Shown: in pieces, positions 1-6,318 of the stretch
Layout of the letters: each line of letters opens with the position of its first letter
Numbering within the stretch: the stretch's first letter is position 1
NCBI GenBank assembly: GCA_938036545.1
Contig: CALHQJ010000004.1
Span: forward strand, 1 to 9,794
Length of the DNA stretch: 9,794 bases
Source of the DNA: an uncultured Clostridium sp.
Lineage (GTDB): Bacteria; Bacillota; Clostridia; Lachnospirales; Lachnospiraceae
Direction of reading: 5' to 3'
Made by a program: the position numbers and the translations under genes
Notes under the pieces: model-generated
What the model saw: the letters and a program-made list of their open reading frames with translations, nothing else
What the model was told of the DNA's origin: nothing
Databases searched by the model: none

Positions 1-12
1 ACTCCTCCTTTT
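1..12 (-). promoter_or_regulatory. Ribosome binding site of a leftward gene outside the window
   Basis: Read on the minus strand the first bases give AAAAGGAGGAGT, a strong Shine-Dalgarno sequence matching those in front of the other minus-strand genes here. A start codon would fall just beyond the left edge, so a gene probably begins there. Its product cannot be seen. Confidence 0.5.
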
Positions 13-173
13 GTGCTTACAAGAGTAGCATAGAAGGAATTAAAACAGGGAAAGGGATTTTTGATTGAAATTAAGAAGAAGTAAAATCGCTCTGACATTT
101 TATCGAACCGCATAAGTAAAGTTTATGTCCTCTTCATAAAGTGTTCTTTCTACACTATCCAGATATGCGAGGC
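13..173. other. Intergenic region, leader of an off-window gene
   Basis: There is no credible coding sequence on either strand. The stretch is AT-rich and lies between the purL terminator and the Shine-Dalgarno site at the left edge, so it should hold the promoter of the off-window leftward gene. No hexamer pair convinced me: a TAAAAT-like -10 near 98-103 on the minus strand lacks a good -35. A small inverted repeat, TTTATG (122-127) and CATAAA (135-140), is visible but is short enough to be chance. Confidence 0.5.
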
Positions 174-213
174 AAAAAAATAAGCGTACCACTATTTCTA
201 ATGATACGCTTAT
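174..213 (-). terminator. Intrinsic terminator of purL
   Basis: On the minus strand a perfect 9-bp stem, ATAAGCGTA (180-188) against TACGCTTAT (205-213), closes a 16-nt loop. It is followed directly by a run of seven T residues (complement of 174-180). It begins 23 bp after the purL stop codon, so it is placed and oriented to end the purL transcript. Confidence 0.88.
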
Positions 214-235
214 GACTATTTTACATGCTTAAATC

Positions 236-3200
236 TTACAGAAAATACTTCACGCCGCTTTCAAAGATCTTCATATCCTGTTCTCCGTAAATGTTCATGG
301 CTACTGCATCGCCGCGGCGCTCGGAGTGAGCCATCTTTCCTAAGATACGTCCATCCGGACTGGTAATGCCTTCAATTGCCATATAAGAACCATTTGGATT
401 CCAGAACTCGTCCATAGTTGGATTGCCCTTGTCATCTACGTACTGGGTCGCTACCTGACCATTCGCAAAGAGTTTCTTCAGCCACTCTTCGTTTGCCACA
501 AAACGGCCTTCGCCATGAGACGCCGGATTGCAGTATACGCCGCCCAGTTCTGCCCCTGCAAGCCAAGGAGACTTATTGCTTACAACCTTGGTGTAAACCA
601 TCTTGGAGATGTGACGGCCAATGGTATTCATAGCCAGGGTCGGAGAATCCGGGCGCTGCTCTTTTACCATGCCTTCTGGAACCAGTCCCAGCTTAATCAA
701 AGCCTGAAAGCCGTTGCAGATGCCAAGCATTAAGCCGTCTCTCTCATTCAGGAGCTTTTCAATCTCTTCTTTAATCACTGCATTACGGAATACGGTAGCA
801 AAAAACTTTGCAGAGCCTTCTGGTTCATCACCAGCAGAGAAACCGCCTGGGAACATGACGATCTGAGCTTTTGCAATTTCATTTCTGTAAAGTTCTACAG
901 ATTCTCTGATGTCTTCTGCATGTAAGTTCTTAAATACTCTGGTAACCACTTTAGCACTAGCCCGTTCAAACGCTTTTGTACTGTCATATTCGCAGTTAGT
1001 ACCTGGGAATACCGGAATAAATACGGTTGGCTGTCCGATTTTATGGCCGCATACGTAAATGGAATCTGCCTTGTACAGTTCACCAGATACTTCCGTCTGC
1101 TTAACACCAGACTGGGTTGGGAATACTTTTTCCAGAGTTTCTGTCCATGCATGAAGAGCCTCTTCCATAGTAATCTGAGTGTTGCCGTATTCAAACATTC
1201 CCTTATCTGTAACTTCACCAATTACTGTATAGCGGATAGACAGTTCTCCGACTTTTCCATCCGGAACCTCCAATACCAGATTGCCCCATCCGGCTGCAAA
1301 GAAGTCTCTTGGATCTAAGTTATGTTCAATCTTAACGCCCAGTTTGTTTCCAAAAGCCATCTTGCTGACTGCCTCTGCAATACCTCTGCCCTCTACTGCA
1401 TAGGCAGAAATAATTCTTCCAGCCTTAATATCTTCAAATACTTTGCCGTAACCGTCCATAATCTGGGCATAATCCGGCAAATCATACCGATCCTTATCGA
1501 TGGTAAACAGCACAATTTTGCTGCCTGGTTTCTTAAACTCAGGCGTAATAACCGTCTTGGAACTTGCCACATCTACCGCAAAAGAAACCAGAGTCGGAGG
1601 TACGTTAATCTCTCCATGCTGCTCGTCATTAAAGGTTCCGGACATGCTGTCCTTTCCTCCGATAGACGGCAGGCCAAAGCCCATCTGCGCACTGTAAGCG
1701 CCAAGGAGAGCTGCAAAAGGCTGGCTCCAGCGGGTTGGATCTTCCGTCATTCTCTGGAAGTACTCCTGGAAAGTAAAGCGGATTTTCTTATAATCTCCGC
1801 CGGCTGCTACAATCTTAGCTACGGAAGACAATACTGCATAAACTGCGCCATGGTATGGACTCCAGCTGGACAGATATGGATCAAAACCATAGGACATCAT
1901 GGTTACCGTATCGCATTTACCCTTTAATACCGGAAGCTTTGCAACCATGGCCTGAGTCTCAGTAAGCTGATATTTTCCGCCATAAGGCATAAATACAGAA
2001 CCTGCTCCGATAGAGCCGTCAAACATCTCTACCAGGCCTTTCTGGGAGCATACATTTAAAGATGCCAGCAAGTTTAACCAGGCAGCTTTTACATCTCCAG
2101 GCTCTCTGCGCTCAAACAGATTTCCTTCTCTGTTTGGAACTTCCAGCGTTACATCAGCCTCCTGATGAGCGCCGTTGGTATCCAGGAATGCACGGCTGAT
2201 ATTTACAATGGTCTGGCCTCTCCAGTTGATTACCAGTCTTGGGCTTTCTGTTACGACTGCAACGGTTACCGCCTCCAGATTTTCTTCTGCAGCATAACCC
2301 AAAAACTTCTCCACATCTGCCGGAGCAACTACTACTGCCATACGCTCCTGGGATTCGGAAATCGAAAGTTCAGTTCCGTCTAATCCGGCGTACTTTTTCG
2401 GTACTTTATCCAAATCAATTTCCAGACCGGCTGCCAGCTCGCCAATGGCTACAGACACGCCGCCTGCGCCAAAATCATTACACTTCTTAATTAAACGGCT
2501 TACTTCCGGACGGCGGAACATTCTCTGAATCTTACGTTCTGTAGGAGCATTTCCTTTCTGTACTTCTGCGCCGCACACTTCAATGGAAGCCTCGGTGTGA
2601 ACTTTGGAAGAACCGGTAGCGCCGCCGATTCCATCACGGCCAGTACGTCCTCCAAGAAGAATGATAATATCTCCTGGGTCAGACGTCTCGCGGATTACGT
2701 CTTTTCTGGGAGCAGCGCCCATAACAGCGCCGATTTCCATTCTCTTTGCCGCATAGCCTGGATGGTAAATTTCTTTTACGTATCCCGTTGCAAGGCCAAT
2801 CTGGTTGCCGTAGGAACTGTATCCATGAGCTGCCTCTGTAACGATCTTTTTCTGAGGCAGTTTGCCCTTCATGGTTTCCTCTAATGGACGGGTCGGATCT
2901 GCTGCACCGGTTACACGCATAGCCTGATATACATAAGTACGTCCAGACAGCGGATCGCGGATTGCACCGCCAAGGCAGGTTGCAGCGCCGCCGAAAGGCT
3001 CAATCTCTGTCGGATGGTTATGAGTCTCATTTTTAAAGTTTACCAGCCACTCTTCGGTCTTTCCATCGATTTCTACTGGTACTACAATGGAACATGCATT
3101 GATTTCATCTGACTCTTCCTGATCAGCCAGTCTGCCTTCTTTTTTCAGTTTCTTCATGGCCATCAGAGCCAAATCCATCAGGCAGACAAACTTATCGTCT

Positions 3201-4000
3201 CTGCCTTTGTAAATTTCTTCCCTGTCTGCCAGATACTGGTGATAGGTATTTACAATAGGCTCTTTATAGTCGCCGTCTGTAAAGGTCACATTCTTTAGCT
3301 CTGTAGAGAATGTGGTGTGGCGGCAGTGATCCGACCAGTAAGTATCCAATACCCGAATCTCGGTAACTGTTGGATCTCTGTGTTCTTCCTCTTTATAATA
3401 GTTCTGGATATGTTTAAAATCCTTAAAGGTCATAGCCAGATTTAAGGACTGGTATAATTCATTCAGCTTATCCTCTTCCATAGTGGAAAAGCCGGTAAAT
3501 ACAGCTACGTCATCCGGTGTCTCAAATACGGTTACCAGTGTCTCCGGCTTCTTCTCATCTGCTTCTCTGGAATCCACTGGATTGATGCAGAAACTCTTAA
3601 TTGCAGCTGCTTCCTCTTCCGTCAGAGTTCCTGAAATCACATAGGTAACGGCAGATCGGATAACCGGCTCTTCCGTTTCCTTTAACAGCTTTACGCACTG
3701 TTCTGCTGAATCTGCCCTCTGATCAAACTGGCCCGGAAGGTATTCTACAGAAAAGCAGGTATCTCCCTCTTCCTTTGGAAATTCCTCTTCATACAAGGTA
3801 TCTACCGGCGGTTCTGAAAAAATGGTTCCCAGAGACGCCTGATAGGTCTCTTCTGTTACATTTTCAATATCGTAACGAATCAGTACCCGCACATTGGTGA
3901 CAGTCTGAATTCCTAAATAGTTCTCGATTTCCTCACGCAGTTCCTTTGCTTTTACTGCAAAGTCCGGTTTCTTCTCTACAAAAATCCGTTTTACGCTCAT
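236..4000 (-). CDS. purL: Phosphoribosylformylglycinamidine synthase, single-chain type
   Basis: This enzyme (FGAM synthase) makes formylglycinamidine ribonucleotide from FGAR, glutamine and ATP, the fourth step of cytosolic de novo purine synthesis. The 1254-residue length fits the large one-chain form, which unites what Bacillus splits into PurS, PurL and PurQ. An N-terminal PurS-like part (about 1-150) leads into the synthetase core, with YWSDHCRHTTF at 221-231 and HNHPTEIEPFGG at 327-338. A second synthetase half has GGKDSMSGTF at 781-790. The glutaminase domain starts near 990: VFPGTNCEYDS, the nucleophile Cys1095 in GICNGFQ, and His1225 and Glu1227 in MAHSERR complete the expected triad. 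The reading frame is intact. The ATG at 4000 has AAGGAGG seven bases upstream. No other pur gene is visible, so purL appears to stand alone here with its own promoter and terminator. Confidence 0.97.
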   Translation of the reverse strand: MSVKRIFVEKKPDFAVKAKELREEIENYLGIQTVTNVRVLIRYDIENVTEETYQASLGTIFSEPPVDTLYEEEFPKEEGDTCFSVEYLPGQFDQRADSAEQCVKLLKETEEPVIRSAVTYVISGTLTEEEAAAIKSFCINPVDSREADEKKPETLVTVFETPDDVAVFTGFSTMEEDKLNELYQSLNLAMTFKDFKHIQNYYKEEEHRDPTVTEIRVLDTYWSDHCRHTTFSTELKNVTFTDGDYKEPIVNTYHQYLADREEIYKGRDDKFVCLMDLALMAMKKLKKEGRLADQEESDEINACSIVVPVEIDGKTEEWLVNFKNETHNHPTEIEPFGGAATCLGGAIRDPLSGRTYVYQAMRVTGAADPTRPLEETMKGKLPQKKIVTEAAHGYSSYGNQIGLATGYVKEIYHPGYAAKRMEIGAVMGAAPRKDVIRETSDPGDIIILLGGRTGRDGIGGATGSSKVHTEASIEVCGAEVQKGNAPTERKIQRMFRRPEVSRLIKKCNDFGAGGVSVAIGELAAGLEIDLDKVPKKYAGLDGTELSISESQERMAVVVAPADVEKFLGYAAEENLEAVTVAVVTESPRLVINWRGQTIVNISRAFLDTNGAHQEADVTLEVPNREGNLFERREPGDVKAAWLNLLASLNVCSQKGLVEMFDGSIGAGSVFMPYGGKYQLTETQAMVAKLPVLKGKCDTVTMMSYGFDPYLSSWSPYHGAVYAVLSSVAKIVAAGGDYKKIRFTFQEYFQRMTEDPTRWSQPFAALLGAYSAQMGFGLPSIGGKDSMSGTFNDEQHGEINVPPTLVSFAVDVASSKTVITPEFKKPGSKIVLFTIDKDRYDLPDYAQIMDGYGKVFEDIKAGRIISAYAVEGRGIAEAVSKMAFGNKLGVKIEHNLDPRDFFAAGWGNLVLEVPDGKVGELSIRYTVIGEVTDKGMFEYGNTQITMEEALHAWTETLEKVFPTQSGVKQTEVSGELYKADSIYVCGHKIGQPTVFIPVFPGTNCEYDSTKAFERASAKVVTRVFKNLHAEDIRESVELYRNEIAKAQIVMFPGGFSAGDEPEGSAKFFATVFRNAVIKEEIEKLLNERDGLMLGICNGFQALIKLGLVPEGMVKEQRPDSPTLAMNTIGRHISKMVYTKVVSNKSPWLAGAELGGVYCNPASHGEGRFVANEEWLKKLFANGQVATQYVDDKGNPTMDEFWNPNGSYMAIEGITSPDGRILGKMAHSERRGDAVAMNIYGEQDMKIFESGVKYFL

Positions 4001-4034
4001 TGGTAATCCTCCTTATCTTTTTAACCCTGACAGT

Positions 4035-4064
4035 ATCATAACACAGAATCTTCAAATAAGTAAA
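4035..4064 (-). promoter_or_regulatory. Probable sigma-A promoter of purL
   Basis: On the minus strand a -35 like TTTACT (4059-4064) and a -10 TATGAT (4035-4040) are 18 bp apart. Transcription would start near 4028 and give a leader of only about 28 nt. That leaves no room for a purine riboswitch, so any control would have to act on the promoter DNA or on read-through from upstream. Confidence 0.6.
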
Positions 4065-4096
4065 ATTAATATAGCTTATGTTTCATATTAATATAG
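4065..4096. repeat. Paired ATTAATATAG repeats upstream of the purL promoter
   Basis: ATTAATATAG occurs at 4065-4074 and again at 4087-4096, offset by 22 bp, about two helical turns. Part of the same sequence also forms a dyad: ATTAATAT (4065-4072) against ATATTAAT (4085-4092). The block abuts the -35 box. It could be an operator or an AT-rich UP element. The low sequence complexity makes chance a real alternative. Confidence 0.35.
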
Positions 4097-4104
4097 ATAA
4101 TAAC

Positions 4105-4536
4105 TTATGATTCCTGCAGCTTTTTTCCGCATTTTCTGCAAAACACATAATCGGACTTTACCGCTTCTCCGCAATAAGGGCAGAATCCTCCGTCCAGACT
4201 TTGGGGCAGTCCGCCCCCACTGCTTTCTGTCTCATCAGCCTGGCTCAAGTTCGGCTGCGGCTCATCCCGTTTTAAATAAGCGTCCAGAGGATCTCCCTCT
4301 TCCCTGCTGTCTACAATATCGAACTCAGAAAATCTCTGATCGCTGGATGCATTTTTAAAATTGTAGATTGCCTGTATAACTGCCATTCCGATAAAGCACA
4401 CTCCAAACAATGCAAAAATCGGCGGAGCGCCCATGCTGGCCGCCATGATTGTCCAAAGGACTCCAAAAATTGCTGCAAAAACGCTTCCAGCCCCTTGCAT
4501 CATCGACGGGCCCCTTCCCCTTTTTATGCTCTTCAT
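4105..4536 (-). CDS. Small membrane protein with C-terminal zinc ribbon
   Basis: I do not recognise a named family. The 143-residue protein has a short basic N-terminus (KSIKRGRG), then two hydrophobic segments at about 17-35 and 38-57 that look like a transmembrane hairpin. A polar, acidic linker follows (about 60-115, rich in D, E, S and Q). It ends in a four-cysteine zinc ribbon: CPYCG with Cys119 and Cys122, then CRKCG with Cys133 and Cys136. Such zinc_ribbon proteins are common in Firmicutes and mostly of unknown role. The basic N-terminus suggests, by the positive-inside rule, that the tails lie in the cytoplasm; this is inference. The start has AGGAGGGAGG six bases upstream. It lies 176 bp downstream of the sigma-like gene in the same direction, separated by the palindromic element. 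No clear terminator follows before the purL promoter. Confidence 0.8.
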   Translation of the reverse strand: MKSIKRGRGPSMMQGAGSVFAAIFGVLWTIMAASMGAPPIFALFGVCFIGMAVIQAIYNFKNASSDQRFSEFDIVDSREEGDPLDAYLKRDEPQPNLSQADETESSGGGLPQSLDGGFCPYCGEAVKSDYVFCRKCGKKLQES

Positions 4537-4551
4537 TAAGAACCTCCCTCC

Positions 4552-4557
4552 TTTTAT
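4552..4557. repeat. Target-site duplication, left copy (TTTTAT)
   Basis: TTTTAT directly abuts the left terminal repeat of the palindromic element. The same six bases abut the right terminal repeat at 4711-4716. This copy lies at the upstream edge of the zinc-ribbon gene's ribosome binding site. Confidence 0.6.
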
Positions 4558-4710
4558 TGTAACAGTTCAGCCATGCATCTTCTTGCCCGCTGTAAGCGTG
4601 CAAGAAGCGTCGGGCGTCCGCCCTATGAAGATTCAGACAGAAAAATTCTTATGAAAACAAGCTTTCAACGCTTTTTTCTGTCTGAATCTCCACATGGCTG
4701 AACTGTTACA
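4558..4710. mobile_element. MITE-like palindromic element, 153 bp, non-coding
   Basis: The ends are a perfect 18-bp inverted repeat: TGTAACAGTTCAGCCATG (4558-4575) and its exact complement (4693-4710). The interior holds three side-by-side hairpins. The first pairs CTTCTTGC (4579-4586) with GCAAGAAG (4600-4607) and continues past one mismatch with CGC/GCG around a TGTAA loop. The second is GGGC-GTCC-GCCC (4612-4623). The third is a 17-bp stem, 4629-4645 against 4673-4689, with a smaller TGAAA/TTTCA stem inside its loop. Flanking TTTTAT repeats suggest insertion with a 6-bp duplication. There is no transposase or credible ORF, so mobilisation in trans would be needed. The transposase family cannot be assigned from this alone. 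An alternative is a structured RNA or intercistronic regulator; the duplication and precise operon interruption favour insertion. Confidence 0.72.
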
Positions 4711-4716
4711 TTTTAT
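4711..4716. repeat. Target-site duplication, right copy (TTTTAT)
   Basis: This second TTTTAT abuts the right terminal repeat and contains the stop codon (TAA on the minus strand, 4713-4715) of the sigma-like gene. The stop is therefore present whether or not the element is. Confidence 0.6.
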
Positions 4717-5258
4717 TCGATTTCTCCTCCAATGGCTGAAATAGCATCCAGAGTCATTTTCATAATATCCCTGATTTCCTCTGGAGTCATTTTCATTTTT
4801 TCTGCCAGTTCTTCTACAGTCGCTTCCCGTCCCAGTTCTTTTGCCATGACTCTGGATACCTCCTGGAGAACGTTGACTTTTGCGGTAATTTCCTCATTAG
4901 TCTCGTCTTCCCTCTTCTGTTCTGCCACAACTGCCTCCAGGGCATCGTATACATATTTCCTTAGATGGCTTAGAAAATCGCCTTCTACGTAACTGTCTAC
5001 TGCCAGCATCAGCGCCATGTTGGCTTCTTGAATCAAATCTCCGGCAGGCACCAGACTTTCCATATAATCAGACGCCATATCGCAGACTGTTTTTAGATGG
5101 CCTTCAATCAGCCGTTTTTTAGAGCTTTCATCTCCCTGAATCACCTTACTTAATAAAATCTCCCGTTCTGCTTCTGCACAGGGAACAATCTCAGATAAAT
5201 CATCCAGATACATCTGGTAAAAATCTTCATTTTCTATTGTTTCGTCCCGATATTCCAT
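4713..5258 (-). CDS. Sigma-70-like protein lacking region 4
   Basis: The 181-residue acidic protein aligns by eye with sigma-70 regions 2 and 3. GHLKTVCDMASDYMESLVPAG leads into GDLIQEANMALMLAVDSY (73-90), which matches the region 2.1/2.2 core-polymerase-binding segment (DLIQEGNIGLMKAVDKF in E. coli RpoD). The segment that follows, about 91-115, is shortened and lacks the aromatic melting residues (FSTYATWW in RpoD). Residues 126-172 resemble region 3, notably ELGREATVEELAEKMKMTPEE. The protein stops where region 4 would begin, so it cannot read a -35 box in the usual way. The start has AGGAGG eight bases upstream. It is the first gene of a likely two-gene unit with the zinc-ribbon protein and is divergent from a LysR gene. 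It may bind RNA polymerase as a regulator rather than act as a true sigma factor; that role is inference. Confidence 0.75.
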   Translation of the reverse strand: MEYRDETIENEDFYQMYLDDLSEIVPCAEAEREILLSKVIQGDESSKKRLIEGHLKTVCDMASDYMESLVPAGDLIQEANMALMLAVDSYVEGDFLSHLRKYVYDALEAVVAEQKREDETNEEITAKVNVLQEVSRVMAKELGREATVEELAEKMKMTPEEIRDIMKMTLDAISAIGGEIE

Positions 5259-5288
5259 CTCAAAAACCTCCTAGTTCTTTTCTCTTAC

Positions 5289-5317
5289 ACTTTATCACAT
5301 TCCGCTTTTTGCCACAA
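5289..5317 (-). promoter_or_regulatory. Weak candidate promoter of the sigma-like gene
   Basis: On the minus strand TTGTGG (5312-5317) and TAAAGT (5289-5294) are 17 bp apart and about 30 bp upstream of the start codon. Both hexamers match the consensus only partly, so this is a positional guess within the shared divergent region. Confidence 0.3.
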
Positions 5318-5324
5318 TCCCCTC

Positions 5325-5353
5325 TTTACAATCCTATTATACCGTGTTAAAAT
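5325..5353 (+). promoter_or_regulatory. Promoter of the LysR-type regulator gene
   Basis: TTTACA (5325-5330) and TAAAAT (5348-5353) are separated by exactly 17 bp, five of six matches each to the sigma-A consensus. Transcription would start near 5360, close in front of the ribosome binding site. LysR regulators often bind their own divergent promoter region, so this 120-bp gap may also hold an operator serving the sigma-like gene; no clear T-N11-A site was identified. Confidence 0.65.
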
Positions 5354-5378
5354 AGCCTTGTATTTATAAGGAGGGCTA

Positions 5379-6257
5379 ATGATGGATATTAATTATGAGT
5401 TATACAAAGTGTTTTACCATGTTGCCAATACGCTAAGCTTTTCCGAAGCGTCCAAGCAGCTTTTCATATCCCAATCCGCTGTCAGTCAGTCCATTAAAGT
5501 TTTAGAGAAAAAGCTGAATCAGACCCTGTTTATCCGCAGCACCAAACGGGTTTCCCTGACTCCGGAGGGCGAGATTCTGCTAAAGCACATTGAACCTGCC
5601 ATCAACCTGATTCAAAAGGGAGAAAATCAGCTTTTAGAGGCTAATACTTTAAATGGCGGCCAGCTGCGGATAGGAGCCAGCGACACCATCTGCCGCTATT
5701 TTCTGGTTCCCTATCTGCAAAAATTTCACGTTTTGTATCCCAATGTCCATATTAAGGTAACCAATCAGACTTCTATCGAATGTGCCCGCCTTTTAGAAAA
5801 CGGACAGGTGGATTTTATTGTGACAAACTTTCCAAATTCCGGTCTTTCCAATGCTCAGAACGTCCGTCCTATTAAGGAATTTTCTGATGTATTTATTGCC
5901 AACCGGAAAAGTTTCCCCTTGGAAGACAAAGTTCTTACCTTAAAAGAACTGCAGAATTATCCGATTCTTATGCTAACCCGCAAAAGTACCACCAGCGAAT
6001 TTCTCCATCGGATGTTTCAGAGAAGCCGTCTGGATCTGGTTCCGGAAATCGAGCTTACCAGCAATGATTTACTTTTGGATCTGGCCCGCATCGGCCTTGG
6101 CATTGCCTTTGTACCGGATTTCTGCATTCCGGAAAACGATAAGGATTTGTTTATCCTAAAGCTCAGCGAACAGCTTCCACCTCGCCAGCTGGTAGTTGCT
6201 TATAACGAAAACCTGCCTATTTCACAGGCCGCCAAACAATTTATCAGCATGTTATAA
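5379..6257 (+). CDS. LysR-type transcriptional regulator
   Basis: This 292-residue protein has the standard length and order of the LysR family. The N-terminal winged helix-turn-helix spans about 4-62, with the typical ASKQLFISQSAVSQSIKVLE segment and the wing near RVSLTPEGEILL. A linker helix follows to about 90. An effector-binding domain (about 92-290) starts with LRIGASDTICRYFLVPYLQ and includes GQVDFIVTN and the GLGIAFVPDFC strand near the end. The effector cannot be told from sequence. Two ATG codons are in tandem at 5379 and 5382. AAGGAGGG at 5368-5375 leaves only 3 nt before the first and 6 nt before the second, so the second may be used. The gene is divergent from the sigma-like gene, a plausible target, and convergent with the helicase gene. 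Both links are inference. Confidence 0.93.
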   Translation: MMDINYELYKVFYHVANTLSFSEASKQLFISQSAVSQSIKVLEKKLNQTLFIRSTKRVSLTPEGEILLKHIEPAINLIQKGENQLLEANTLNGGQLRIGASDTICRYFLVPYLQKFHVLYPNVHIKVTNQTSIECARLLENGQVDFIVTNFPNSGLSNAQNVRPIKEFSDVFIANRKSFPLEDKVLTLKELQNYPILMLTRKSTTSEFLHRMFQRSRLDLVPEIELTSNDLLLDLARIGLGIAFVPDFCIPENDKDLFILKLSEQLPPRQLVVAYNENLPISQAAKQFISML

Positions 6258-6280
6258 TATCGAAATAACAAACCATCATA

Positions 6281-6318
6281 TGGGATCAGGAAGGGGGTAA
6301 GCGCCCTTCCTGATCCCA
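6281..6318. terminator. Hairpin between convergent genes, overlapping the helicase 3' end
   Basis: A perfect 15-bp inverted repeat, TGGGATCAGGAAGGG (6281-6295) and its complement (6304-6318), closes an 8-nt loop. It lies 23 bp after the LysR gene stop and contains the last codons and stop of the helicase gene (6286-6288). Neither strand has a clean T-run after the stem, so it is not a textbook intrinsic terminator. It could still block or stabilise both converging transcripts. Confidence 0.5.

Noticed and set aside
1322..1927. A 201-codon open frame on the plus strand opposite purL
   Set aside because: It lies wholly within a confident purL reading frame, has no ribosome binding site, and its translation is rich in Cys, Ile and Arg with no recognisable domain. 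It is a shadow frame.
4001..4104. A purine riboswitch upstream of purL
   Set aside because: The likely leader is only about 28 nt and I see no aptamer-like three-way junction or conserved loop bases.
4629..4689. The 17-bp inner hairpin of the palindromic element as an intrinsic terminator
   Set aside because: Its T-run lies inside the stem, and no T-tract follows the stem on either strand.
4713..4720. Loss of sigma region 4 caused by the element's insertion
   Set aside because: The TAA stop is part of the duplicated target and is also present in the reconstructed empty site, which continues straight into the next gene's ribosome binding site. The short form therefore predates the insertion.
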